Shown here: piece by piece, positions 12,162-23,600 of the stretch
How positions within the stretch are numbered: position 1 is the stretch's first letter
Layout: each line of letters starts with the position of its first letter
NCBI RefSeq assembly: GCF_963583255.1
Contig: NC_084819.1
Location: forward strand, 3,231,501-3,295,500
Length of the DNA: 64,000 nt
Direction of reading: 5' to 3'
Source: Pyrus communis
Lineage: Eukaryota; Streptophyta; Magnoliopsida; Rosales; Rosaceae
Program-made: the position numbers and the translations under genes
The notes under the pieces: generated by a model
The model's input: the letters and a program-made list of their open reading frames with translations, nothing else
Told to the model about the DNA's origin: nothing
Databases searched by the model: none

Positions 12162-13440
12162 CCCTTTTCTTTTTAATAACAAATTATTTAATTTAAGCTT
12201 TTTTATCCAAATTCTGACTTTGATTTGTGAGATTTAAAATTAATAAAAGTGAGTGGTATATGAGACTATTTACTTTCAATTATTTTGATCTTATATGTGA
12301 AATCTCTGTTAAATTGAGAATATTTGTCAAATCAAATCCTCCTCTTGAGCTAGTAGTTTCTAATTTAACGAAGATTTTTCACAAAATGAGCAAAATCTCC
12401 CTTAAACTGGTGGTTTTTCAATTTAACGGAGATTTTTCACAAAAAGCTAAAACGATTGACGGTGAACAATCTTACGAACTACTTATATCAATTTTAAATT
12501 TTAATGACCAAAATAAAGAGTTATGATAATCTCATCATTTTAGCCAAAAAAATATTTAACTTTCTAATATTATTGCTCTACAACTATCATCAAGAATCCA
12601 ACCGCATTAATTACTTAATGGTTATGACAATTGGCATAGTTTGTTGGTGTAATTTTAGAGAAATGACTTCCATGTCGATAACATTATGTGATAATAAAAT
12701 AGAAATGTATAAATTTTTATTTCATGTGTAACATTCCATATCAATGTAAGTTATTCTTGTAATCATATTTTTTGGGGTATAGTAATCACCAAGTCACTTG
12801 GATTCTTACTTTAAGTTGCAGAAAAGATAGAAAATATTGTAATTGTTACAAATAGACAAAAGATAGAACTTCTGAAGTGGAACATGAGCAATGTATCATA
12901 TTGCTTTTTTTTTTTTTTTTTTTTTTGTTAATGTCAAACAAGTGCAATAGACGTAGAAGATGAAATGTGAAAGAAAGCAGTATTATCTTTATGGTTTTCT
13001 TCTTTTGTCGTGCAAGGGAAAGAGTAAGTTGGCACAAATTGTTTACTTGAGATGGATAGATGATCTTTACATTACAAATTTCCATTTATATAGAGGAGCC
13101 TTACACCCGTGGAAAATAAATGGCATGAATGAAAGTCTTCATCCATTTCACTATTTCATCTTTCTAAGACTTACTCTACCCAAAACTTTAATTGGTATTG
13201 CTAAAATTCACTTTAGCTGCAGATTTGCTTCTTTATGCATTCATATGTGTAGCATTCACATCATACTTCACGACATATGTGTGGCATTCACACCATATTT
13301 CGCGAGAGTAATAAGAATTCAATCATGGCTTCCACCCCGTTCAAAGCACATGCACGATGCATGGTCCTCATACAACTCTCTGACCGAAAAATTATGTATA
13401 CAACTAGTCATCCAAGTGAGTCGAAAATGGAAGCTACCAT
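12162..13440. other. Intergenic, AT-rich; contains a T-run
   Basis: No gene recognised. A run of about 20 T begins near 12906. The open frames at 12227-12526 and 12960-13457 have low-complexity AT-driven translations and no domain. Confidence 0.4.
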
Positions 13441-13444
13441 CTAA

Positions 13445-14824
13445 AAATTACCATTAGACCGTACTCCTAGTGACAAGATTGGATCAAGAGTTCAATTGTG
13501 TCACCTGGAATATACATTAGGACCCCAAATCGAGGCATGTTGGCCAACACCAGGAAGGTGACGAAGCCATAAAGTATGATAATGTATCAAATGTGAATAC
13601 ATTAAAATCTTAAAGTGCCTAAGTACACGAGTGTGCGGTGAGCGGGTCTGGACCCATTTCACGCATGATATAGAGCATAGGTATAGTACAGTAAGGTAAG
13701 ATAATGATTATACCATCAAAAAGAAGCCACCTGTACTGGGAAGTGCCATAAATTTTCGTCGATACGGAAACTCTATTGCTAGTACCTGGAGGGGTGCATA
13801 AATAGAAAATGTGAGTGAGTGATCGAAACAAGTATTTTCAAAATCATTTTCCATTATCAAAGGTAGTAACCCCTCGCCGTAAGACCTGTATAGTTTCCAA
13901 CAAATCATACTACGTAAGAGTATGAATCAAAAGTATACTAATAGTAAACCTGGAAATATACCACTATCCAACATTTCAGTAGCAATACAAATAATCACAT
14001 GCTTAATAAACCATAATAACATGCAAATCAGAATCACCTATGGTGACCTGCACAACTGTACATATATCACATCAATCAATACTAACACATAAGTCGGAGT
14101 CACCTATCGTGACATGTACGACTTATCCGCATCTCATGAATCAATGCTAGTTAATAGCTCAATAACATGCTAGCCAATTACTCATCAACATGCTAGCCAA
14201 TTACTCATCAACATGCTAGCCAATAGCTCAACAATATGCTAGCCAATAGCTTAATAATATGCTAGTCAATAGCTCATCAACCAAATCCTACACACGAGTC
14301 GGAACCACCTAAAGTGGTCTGTATGACAGGCTGGGTGTAAATAAATATGCTCAAGTGTTACGATCACGTGAAGGTTGTGCGAAGTATCGCAAGTCACCTA
14401 CGAGTCGGAACCACCTAAAGTGGTCTGCATGACAGGCTGGCACCTACCTTGGATCCAAGGTGAGCTTGTGGTGCGGGAGGTGAACGATCACGTGAAGGCT
14501 AGGCCCGGGCCACGGGCAGGAGCACTAACACCGAGGTGCAGGTTTATGAGCTCTAAGATATCTCAATACAATCGTACTTACTACCATCGTTACCATCAAA
14601 GTGTACATACCTGAATCTTACATGAGCGTCCGCATCATCATTTGGCACTTCAAAGCATTCACAATAATTAGATTCAGGTAATATATGTATGAATATGCCA
14701 TGATACAATCTAAACCCAAACATTTCGTAGTGCTTCCAAATATATATAATATTACCAGCTATATAAACATATACACAAATGGCATGAAATGCATAACTGT
14801 AACACCCCACATGAAATGCATAAC
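13445..14824. mobile_element. Internal fragment of a degraded LTR retroelement (non-coding)
   Basis: This block has a base composition unlike the flanks and several internal repeats: two copies of a segment CGAGTCGGAACCACCTAAAG near 14296 and 14401, with AAGTGGTCTG following, and a 23-bp tandem array at 14143-14280. No gag or pol frame survives. It abuts an LTR-like segment starting at 14825, so I read it as the leader or spacer part of a gypsy-type or LARD-like element. Direction is uncertain. Confidence 0.4.
14143..14280. repeat. Tandem array, 23-bp unit, six copies
   Basis: Six units with the core ATGCTAGCCAATWRCTCATCAA follow one another without gaps (6 x 23 = 138 bp). The two central copies are identical and the outer ones carry a few changes. 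Confidence 0.88.
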
Positions 14825-14837
14825 TGTAACACCCTAC
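14784..14837. repeat. 27-bp tandem duplication at an LTR border
   Basis: The unit ATGAAATGCATAACTGTAAC plus ACCCCAC occurs twice (14784-14810 and 14811-14837, one difference). The duplication includes the LTR terminus TGTAACACCC, so the border is present twice. Confidence 0.8.
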
Positions 14838-15982
14838 TCCCGAACTATTTACTTTCAAGAATAATCATCAGTGATAAGTCCAAATAGACACTAATTAAAT
14901 TAACTATCACTACTTACCTTTCCTTAGCTCAATTTCTTGATTCTTCACATCTTAATTTATGACCAACATTAGTTATACCAAAACCTAAGGTTAAATCTCA
15001 CATCTTAATTTCTTGATTCTTCACATCTTAATTATTTAGTCTCGTTTATTGTATGGTTGCATCTAACGTCTTGTTAGACTGCCTACGTAGTACGTACCCT
15101 AAACAGGGATCAAGCCATTCGTAGTTCACACTAGTCCTCCAAAGCATTAACATAAATTATATGAAATTCAATTTGTAAACGTTTGTGGAATTATCAGTCA
15201 TATATATATATATATACACGATAAAAGGAAAAAACCCACTCACTGGTATATGGAAGGGTCGTAGCCCCCTAGCCTCGAGTAACTGCGCTCGTCCTCAGGA
15301 TAGGTCTCACCTATATGCGAAACAACTGACGTCGTTAGCTGCCGTTATGAATATTCTATTAAGATTAATTGAATATTCCCCTTTCTTCTCCGGCTAGTCG
15401 CCAGACTCCATCGCCGTCACCGGAAACTGGGAAAAACTGTTTGAAGCCCCAAAAACGATGGAATATCGTCGGAAAAATCACGATATTTCGATCACCTCTG
15501 CAACTCACTATTCTCGAGTTTCCTGACGTCCAATTTCTTCCAAAATGCTTCTCCGAGCTTCGTGAAAGTGTCTTAAAGCTCATTATAACCTTAGAATCCT
15601 CTCAAACCTTTGTATTTACGTATGCATGAACAGTACCTCGAATTGGGATCTCAGGTTTTTAAGGGTTTCAAGTTCTAAAAATGGTATGGATGTACTCAGG
15701 AGCTTGCAAGGAACATGAAATCCACCTTCAAGGTCTCAATCCGTGTAGAAAATGGCTAAATCAAAGGTTGTCCGTACGACTTGTACGAAATTTACAGAAA
15801 CATCCAAGAGGGAGAAGAGAGAAGGAGGGTCCATGGGTTGGCTTAGGTGTGTGTGTGTGTGTGTCCTGATGGCAGCCAACCCAAAACAAAAGAAAACAAA
15901 TCACCCAAAACACCAACTAACGTCCAAGGGCAAAATCGTCACTCCACGCCATCGAAGGTAAATTTCGGGACAGGCTGTCACA
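14825..15982. mobile_element. LTR-like segment, about 1.16 kb
   Basis: The segment starts TGTAACACCCTACTCCCGAA and ends TTTCGGGACAGGCTGTCACA. These are inverted-compatible TG...CA termini; read the other way it starts TGTGACAGCCTGTCCCGAA, the style of gypsy-type plant LTRs. A GT microsatellite lies at about 15847-15863. No matching second LTR or target duplication was found, so it is a partial or solo copy. The several short frames inside are not coding. Confidence 0.5.
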
Positions 15983-16593
15983 TCGATTCATTTCAATTGT
16001 AACCAACAACTCCTGATAAATAACTAAAACTTATAAGTGGTTTCATTGTACAAAGTTTTGGAAAATCCCCTCTCTAGTCTCCAGCAAAAATTTTCAATGC
16101 GCCGAAAACACAACCCGATACGTCAAGTGTCTTAACACAAGTTTACGAAAACCACAACCATCAGCAAAGGGAAATTCTCAAGAGTTGTATTTAAAAGGAG
16201 GATGAATACACTGTTCTGAAGCTATACAAAACAGACCTCATATCAAATTTCACGTGTAAGCGATGGTTCGATTCCAACTTCCTTCGGACGTCCTATAATC
16301 TGCTTTATAAGCACAATTCACATGGATGGCTCAGGTAAAACTGTACATGGCCTCAATAACATTTTCCCTACTGACCATTTGATGCAGACGAGAAATTTAC
16401 ACAAGGCAGTCCAATGAATGCCAGTGACTAAAACATCACAAAGCTATAGAAAGTTAGAAACTAACTAGATTCCGGGCGAACCCCTAACACTAAAATCAAA
16501 ACAATGACCGAACGATTCATGCTGCAGCATTGTCCACGACATTGCTTGATTCTATGTTTTACCAAACGAGAGGTGCTTAAGTTGCAGCAATCC
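15983..16593. other. 3' flank of FAR1-family copy C
   Basis: No independent gene is seen. The sequence next to 16594 is probably the 3' UTR of the minus-strand FAR1 gene. Confidence 0.4.
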
Positions 16594-19500
16594 TTATCTG
16601 TGTCCTTGCAGTTCTTTGCCTTCAATCTCCTTCACACTGTCTACTATGTGTTGGATCTTCTTTGATAGGCTCTCGTTGTGTTCTTCAATGTGCTCAAAAA
16701 TTAGTTCCAGATGTCTTTTATAGGTCGCAGCACGCTTTTTCTCTATTGCCAACTGCTGAGATAATTCCCGAATTTTGTCATGCTCATTCTGAACGAGAAA
16801 ACAAAAGGCAATTAAAATACACGTCAAGCTGTATTATTATGATTCACAAATTCAAACCCAATTAAAATTTTCCCAAAAATAGCATCTCTTCTCGTCATGA
16901 TTTTCAGCATCAATCCATTTCAATGTCTGGATTACTCACAAGTAAGTCTGTAGAGAAAGAACATAACTCCCACATGTAATGTATTCGTTTGTGAAAAGCA
17001 TATATAGTCCATTCTTCGCGTGCACAAAACAGTCAAACTAGGAAATGTTTATGTTTCAACTACAATACTTTAATAGGCTAGAACCTTGTTTTAATGATCT
17101 AGCTGCTAACCATGGTAACTAAGAAAAACTGCATCGTTTTCACTTTTCACCTTACAACACAGGAGGCAACAGCGAAAACCAAAAGCCCTAACCTACACAT
17201 ACAAGCATGGCGGACAGAAACAACAATGATATAACATATTAAACATCCTAGAAAGCAAGTGCGAATCATCTCGAGTACTCATTGTGGAAATGGACAACTA
17301 TGAGCTTAGGACTCGAATACAACACAGGAGACAACAATGAAAACCGAAAGCCATAACCTACACATAAAAGCATGGCGGACAGAAACAACAATGATAATGT
17401 AATTGCAAATCATCTCGAGTACTCATTGTGGAAATGGACAACGATGAGCTTTGGACTCGAAGACATTTACACATTCAAGGATCTAATGGCATGTTGGAGA
17501 AACAAAATCACCACCAATGCAGAAATGGATGTCTATCGTATGCAGCCTTATCATTGCTTTTGAAAAGAGGTTGTTTCCACAACTCGAACCTGTGACCTTT
17601 TCGTCACAAAGGAGCAACCTTTATGTTGCGCCAAGGCTCGCCCTCAAGGAAGAATTAAAGAACTACATTCCAAAAATTCTACAACCACGTCTAATTTTGG
17701 ACGACTGTAGTGTGTATAGACACTAGCTGCCGCATGTCAAAAAAAGCCCAAACAGAAAAAGAATTCAACAGTCGCTTGCCTAACATTAAATACTATGTGA
17801 ATAACATTTCATCAAAAAAGGAAGGGAGACTAAAAACTGTTTCAGATGAACATCGAACCAAAAAGCCAGAGTTTACAAGATTTTAGTCTGATCTATTCCG
17901 AAACCACTTTTTTTCCTTTTTTTAATAAATCCTGCCTTTGCTTTTGAAATCTTCCACTCACATTACTTTTGGCCAACTTCTAGCCATTGTAGCCTCCATA
18001 TTTGTAAAATTTAATCATTACTAACTTCATTACCTAGCATCCGATATCATACAGTACAGATGGCTGCATATCTGCCAAGTAAATTTGGGTTGCTAATATC
18101 GCCAACATTAGATGCAAAAATTGTTTGTTTCGACTTATATTTATAGACTTTTATTATGAGAAGAGCCGCTGTCAACATTTACATATAATACCTCCTATGT
18201 CCCTGATTTGCCAACTTTAACCCTTACTAGATGAAGAGAAAGCAAAAGTAATCAGGGTAATTTTTAAAAGGGGTACTTAGAATTTATTTTAACAAAATAC
18301 AATTCTCCATAAGTTTCTCACCACTCTCTCTTCCCGTGCAATAATTATCACCACTCCCTTTCTCTCTCTCCTCCTCAAAAATTAAATTTCTCACATGCAA
18401 AACATGTGTGAGGTTGTCTAGTACAGCTTGAGTTTTGACTTTTCGTTTATCTTAAGTTGCTAAAATGTGCCTAACCGGATACTGAATATGATTACACTAT
18501 TTACTCTACTTCAAATCCCAAAAATAGTGGCAGCCATTTACTCTACTCCCATGGTAATAGAAAAGAAGATATTCATGACTACAGATTGTAATATACCACC
18601 CCCATTATTTGTAAAAGACCTATTACTATTAACAAACTTCAGAACTTCGCAAGGGATAAGAAAATTTAACAATGTAAAAAGTCAAACACTAATGGTCAAA
18701 AAAGGAGAAAAACAACTAACCGGATATTGATCATAAATGCAATCCCTTCGACCTTTCCCAGGTGTCAAAGGATGAGTGTGCTCCTTTACAAATTTTGTGA
18801 CAACCCATTTCCCAGAAGTTACTTTCCTCACCAAAATCATTGCTCTGCAACCAACCCTGGTCTCGGCTCTTTGCCTTACAATTTTTTCACGTTTGTCAGG
18901 CATTCTATAACCCTCTTTGTTACAAACAAGTGCACGACCAATGGCAGATCCATCACGCCTTGATCGAGAGAGCTTGCTTACACGAATTATGAATCCCACA
19001 TGTGTGGCATATGCATTATAAAATGCATGAGCAGCTGCTTCAGTTTCAAACTCTTGACCAACATATGGCTCATCTGCGGAAACCACCGATACTACAGGAA
19101 CTGCTTCTGGAATTATATCCCCTCCAGGAGAATCTACATTTATTTTATCATCCAGGCCCAACTGGAATGCCCCTTCAACAGAACTACCGCCGGTTTCATT
19201 TTCATCAGCTGCTCTACTAAGTTCCATCTCAGCAGAACTCCCCACCACCTCGCCATCAACATCACCATCAAGTGCAAATTCCACTGCAATAAGAAGAATT
19301 TTTCTGATAAGTTTCGCCACACAATAGATGGTCAGCACAAAATATGATTGTCAGCAGACACATATTTGCAAAGACTTATTGATTCCAAAATATAACAAAA
19401 AAAAAATTTGAAGACATTTCAGAAACTTCTGTTCAGAAAACAACCCGATAATAACTGTTTGAGACTTGGGCGGTTTAAATTTGTGGAACAATCAGAGTAC

Positions 19501-20263
19501 AATTTCAAATCTGAGGAAGGTTCATGTACAATTTCAAATCTGAGGAAGGTTCATTCTTACCATGAGGGATTCTGCAAGTACAAACTAAAAGTAGAGATCC
19601 GGTTTGAGCTAACACATGACTGTTGATTATTTCCCAAGAGTGAGTATGAGGACATGAAAATAACTCCTAAAGTTACGAGTTCCTCATTACCAATACAATT
19701 AAGCTAAATTTTCTCCACTTGTGTTTTTGAACTCTTGTCAAACTTCCCCTATACCGAAACTCATCCGAGATAAACCCCAATTCTTTGGTTGATTTCTAAA
19801 ACCAAAAAACAGAAAAATAAAGTATTATCCCCAGTCTTCTTTTCTATGCCAATTAGGCCACCTAAAAGCAAAAAACACAAAATTAACGGAACCAATTAGC
19901 AACCGAACAAAGTTCTTTGAACAAGATTAAGTTAATCAATATGGTCCAAACCATTGATTAGTGACATTTGAATATTAAACTTCTTCTCCTCTCTTCCCAC
20001 AAAGTCAGTGCTCTAATTTTCCCCAAAACCCATATTTATTTTCACATACAAATATTCAAACACTAATTAATTCCATAGCTAATTAAAACAAGGCAAAACA
20101 ATCCGGAATCTAAAATCTTTTCTCAATACAATATTCCCGCATTTTCTCAGCAACCAAACGGAAAACTAATCAAAAATTAAAAACCCTAAAATAAACTAAA
20201 CAAAAAGGAAGAAACTTTTACAATTTTTAGATCAAATTAAATTACAAAAATAAGAGACTTACT
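16594..20263 (-). CDS. Short FAR1-domain protein (FRS-related factor type), copy C
   Basis: Proposed CDS: complement of 20263 (A), 18721-19283 and 16594-16788, giving 252 residues. A long acidic N-terminal region (residues 1-70) precedes the FAR1 domain (about 72-174, starting DEPYVGQEFETEAAAHAFYN), with candidate ligands C121, C146, H169 and H171 (KEHTHPL). The last exon is a coiled coil (NEHDKIRELSQQLAIEKKRA onwards). The exon plan and phases match copies A and B, including the split ATG: the leader ends ACA before GTAAGT, and the acceptor TTGCAG is followed by TGGAATTT. It is longer and more diverged than A and B, so it is the outer member of the triplet. The coding intron of about 1.9 kb holds a SINE and a 165-bp duplication. 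Confidence 0.88.
17156..17466. repeat. Tandem duplication of about 165 bp in the copy C intron
   Basis: The segment from 17156 (AACACAGGAGGCAACAGCG) recurs from 17321 (AACACAGGAGACAACAATG). They share long blocks such as CATGGCGGACAGAAACAACA and TCATCTCGAGTACTCATTGT. The copies differ by several substitutions and a short indel, so the event is not recent. Confidence 0.85.
17530..17646 (-). mobile_element. tRNA-derived SINE of the Au type
   Basis: Read on the minus strand it runs GAGGGCGAGCCTTGGCGCAA, a stretch ending GTCACAGGTTCGAGTTGTGG, then AAACAACCTCTTTTC and a GCAGGGTAAGGCTGC-like tail. This is the plant Au SINE layout with A-box and B-box promoter motifs. The copy has several substitutions and no clear target duplication. 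Confidence 0.65.
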
Positions 20264-20637
20264 GTAAATTCGCGAAACCCTTCCGTTAATTGATCGTGAA
20301 GCACATGGAAACGCCTGGTTTCTGAGTCTCGACGCCACAGAGAGAGAGAGAGAGAGGGGGGGATGGAGGAAGGCGAGAGGGTTCAGGTTGTAAATATGGG
20401 GCTCAATTCAATATGACGTGTCAAAATCGGATTGGATAGAGAACGGCATAAGAAGTCAACATTCAACTTTAAACTGATGTGGTTTCAACACGTGGTTATC
20501 TGGGTGGACCTTTGGCCTGCAGAATCGCAGCTCGTATCGTAAGCCGTCCGGTCCAAAGCGGTTCGACCCGGTTCGGTTCCAGACCGTGCAACCTTAATCT
20601 TCTGCACTCCCTCTCTCCCTGGAAATTTGTCAGTAAA
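20264..20637. promoter_or_regulatory. Head-to-head promoter region, FAR1 copy C and CRM gene
   Basis: Only 374 bp separate the first coding base of FAR1 copy C (minus) from the CRM gene ATG (plus), and both 5' leaders must fit inside. A GA tract followed by a G-run lies at about 20339-20362 in the copy C leader. The motif GACGTGTCA is seen near 20416 and AACACGTGG near 20489, both with ACGT cores of the kind bound by bZIP/bHLH factors. No TATA box is obvious for either gene. Confidence 0.5.
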
Positions 20638-23600
20638 ATGGCAAGAGCTGTGTTTTCTGCTGCTGTTCGCAGAGCTTCTTCGGTTCTCAAATCTTCGCCT
20701 TCCAAACCTCACTCTCTAAGGTTCTCTCTCTCTCTCTGCAACACATTTTATATGGTTGTTTGGTTGTTGCTGCTATCCTTAACATCAATTTTCTCTGCAT
20801 CCAAACACAACCCATCAAACCGTTTAATTGAATTATGAGAAAATGTTAATGGGTTTTCAAAATTTTCAATTCTTTCCTGCCAATAGTATAATCTTACTGT
20901 ACTCTTAAATTTGTCCTTCAATATAATGATGATTCTGGATTGTGGAAGATTGATGTGGGTTCACCATTTTCCTGCCACATTTTCTGTCATTCAGGTCAGG
21001 TTTTCCAACCCAAGAACCAATTTTCATTGCAACCATACACTTGCCTCTGCCAAATCCTCTAAACGCATCATGGGTTTTCAGAAACTTGAGCCATGGGTCG
21101 GTGAATTTGGTGATATCACAAGGGAAACCCAAGTTCGAGATGCACGAAATCGATCCACCAAAAAAGGAGAAGTGGCTGACCAAGAAGAGGTTAAAGCAAC
21201 AGAGAATGAGAGAGAAGCAGGAGAGAAGAGCGGCCAATAGGAAGGATCCACGTCAGCTCGGCATCAAGAGGAAGAAGAAAGGGCAGAAGTTTGCTAATGC
21301 TGAGGAGAGAATCAAGTACAAGCTTGAAAAGGTTAGCTGAATTGGACTATTCTGGTTGTGATGTCTTTCCTATGGATTTTACCACTTCCTTGGCTTTATG
21401 ATCATGATTCAGAGAGACATTGTACGGATAATAACTACTGCTTTATGCTTAAGCTGCGATTATTATGTTAAGGCTTGCAAAACATGTAGAAAGTCGTAAT
21501 CCTAAGTGCATTTCCACTTCCTCTCTATCCTAGTAAGTATAAATCATATTTGTTCCAATGGAAGTTTTTAAAAGAGGTTATGAATTAGAGTGATGGTACT
21601 TGTTTTATTTAGAGTCTATTCGGGTTCCTACCAACCACCTGTGGCCCTGCGAATACTTATTTACTAGATGAGGTTGATGACTTGACACCCAAAAGATGAG
21701 TTACCATCCATGGGACATATTCATCAAGCCATTAGTTTAGTCCCTGGCTCTTATCATAATTTCCTAATCTTTCACATTATAAGTGAACCCTAAAGATCAT
21801 TGCAAGTTGAATGGGCTAGTAGAAGGTCTTTTTCCTATTCGTCATAGTTGTAGTCCTTCTACAATTTCTGCTCCGAAAACTTTTGGAGGACTTTGCAGAA
21901 AATCTGTGTTAATTAAATAGATAACAGTCAACTATAGGTTTCCAATTCGGCCATTCATAGGCTTGAGAACATCAGATAGAGTGGTTGGTTCTAGTTTGTT
22001 CTCCAAGGTGGATTTTCACTAAGTAGAGATTTGACTTGGAAATGAGTTGGATTATTGTTTTCTGGTATTCCTAGTTCTTTATGAGCTTATAGTATGTCTT
22101 ATTTCCCTTTAAAGCAAGATAAGCTTGTGCCACTTTATATTATATCTGAATTAGTATTAACCTAAAGAGTAAACTACCGATTTGCTCCCTGAACTATCAC
22201 CTAACTTTCGATTTCCCCCCTGAACTTTTTAATTGGAAAATTAAGGACTTAAACTAATTTTTTTGGCTGATTTGCCCCCTGCTGTTAATTTTTCATTCAT
22301 TTCATCCAAATTTCTGTTAAATGGAAGCATGTGCACAACATATGTGGGTAGTTCAGTCACTTCATTCTTTAAAATAATTGAAAACCTTAGATTTCTAAAA
22401 TATAAACCTATGCAAATATGTGTGATTCTATAGCTTTTGTGTCTGAAGGTTTAGTGAAATGACGCTTTTGTCCACAAAGGAGAGTTACGTGGTTTGCACA
22501 TGATAAAAGTTAACGTTAATGTGGATGAAATCTATGAAAAACTAACATTAGGGGGGAAATCGGCCAAAAAAATTAGTTTAAGTTCTTAATTTTCCAATTA
22601 AAAGGTTCAGGGGGAAATCGAAAGTTCAGTGATAGTTCAGGGGGCAAATTGGCAGTTTACTCTAGTCTAAACTATATAATTTTTTCTTTTCAATGAAAGT
22701 GTAAATGCATACTGTGGCCTTTCTTGATTCTTAGAGTTAAGGAAACTTTGTATCAACCTTAAGCAATGGTCTTCCTTGCAGACCAAGTACTTTGCTTAAG
22801 AAATATTGTCTCAGGACAAGGTCTTGCAACAAACTCTGATTAAAGTCAAAGCTATTAAGGTTCCTAAAAAATTTATAAAAAAAAAAAACTGGAAAAGAAA
22901 AAGAGTTTCAATTGACTGTTGCATGCCTTAGTTTCTTAAATTGAAATTTATGCTTTTGCATATTTGAAAATTTTGCATGAACTGGAAAAAGAAAAAGGAA
23001 AATAAGTGTGTTTTGTTCGAACTAAGCTGTTTGTCAAGTATAATTTTTTTAGAAGGAAACACATTTGTTGAAAATATATTTCTTAGGGGTTGGGATGCCG
23101 TTAAATTTTTTAACATCTAAAGGTGTTTTACTGTGTTTATAACTCCAAATTAGGCCACACCCATGGGAAGAGTCTGACTTTTTACCGTCCCCTGAATCTA
23201 TTTTTGTATTTAAACAAAGGTTTAATTTTTAAGTTTAAACTAATGTGTCAGGGAAGGTGTTATTTTACAGTAATTCTCTCATTTCTGCAGTTCTGTGCCT
23301 CTTTTCAGTCCTTTAGACTGAAATATTTAGGAACTTGCACAATTATGATGACCTATGATCGTTTTTTATTTATTTTAATGTTCGATTTGCTTGCCCTTTT
23401 TTCCCTCCCAATATGAGGACGCCTCGTATAGTTTCCACCTTTTTCTGTACACTAGCCGAGAATTTGTAATTGGTTTCTAATATTTGGTGAGGCTTAGGTC
23501 ATTTCAGTACTTTTAAAACAAAATTGAAATACTTTCAAACACTACTGCCCCTCATGACCAGTTTGTCTTTTCATTTGTTTTAAAAAATCTTTTGATAGCG

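Noticed and set aside
12227..13457. Two plus frames (99 and 165 codons)
   Set aside because: Low-complexity, hydrophobic or Lys/Asn-rich translations in intergenic DNA next to a T-run and a retroelement.
15365..15629. Overlapping frames on both strands inside the LTR-like segment
   Set aside because: They lie wholly in an LTR and show no retroelement domain.
20911..21240. A 109-codon plus frame overlapping CRM exon 2
   Set aside because: It is the wrong frame of the exon; only the frame continuing to 21331 joins exons 1 and 3 in phase.
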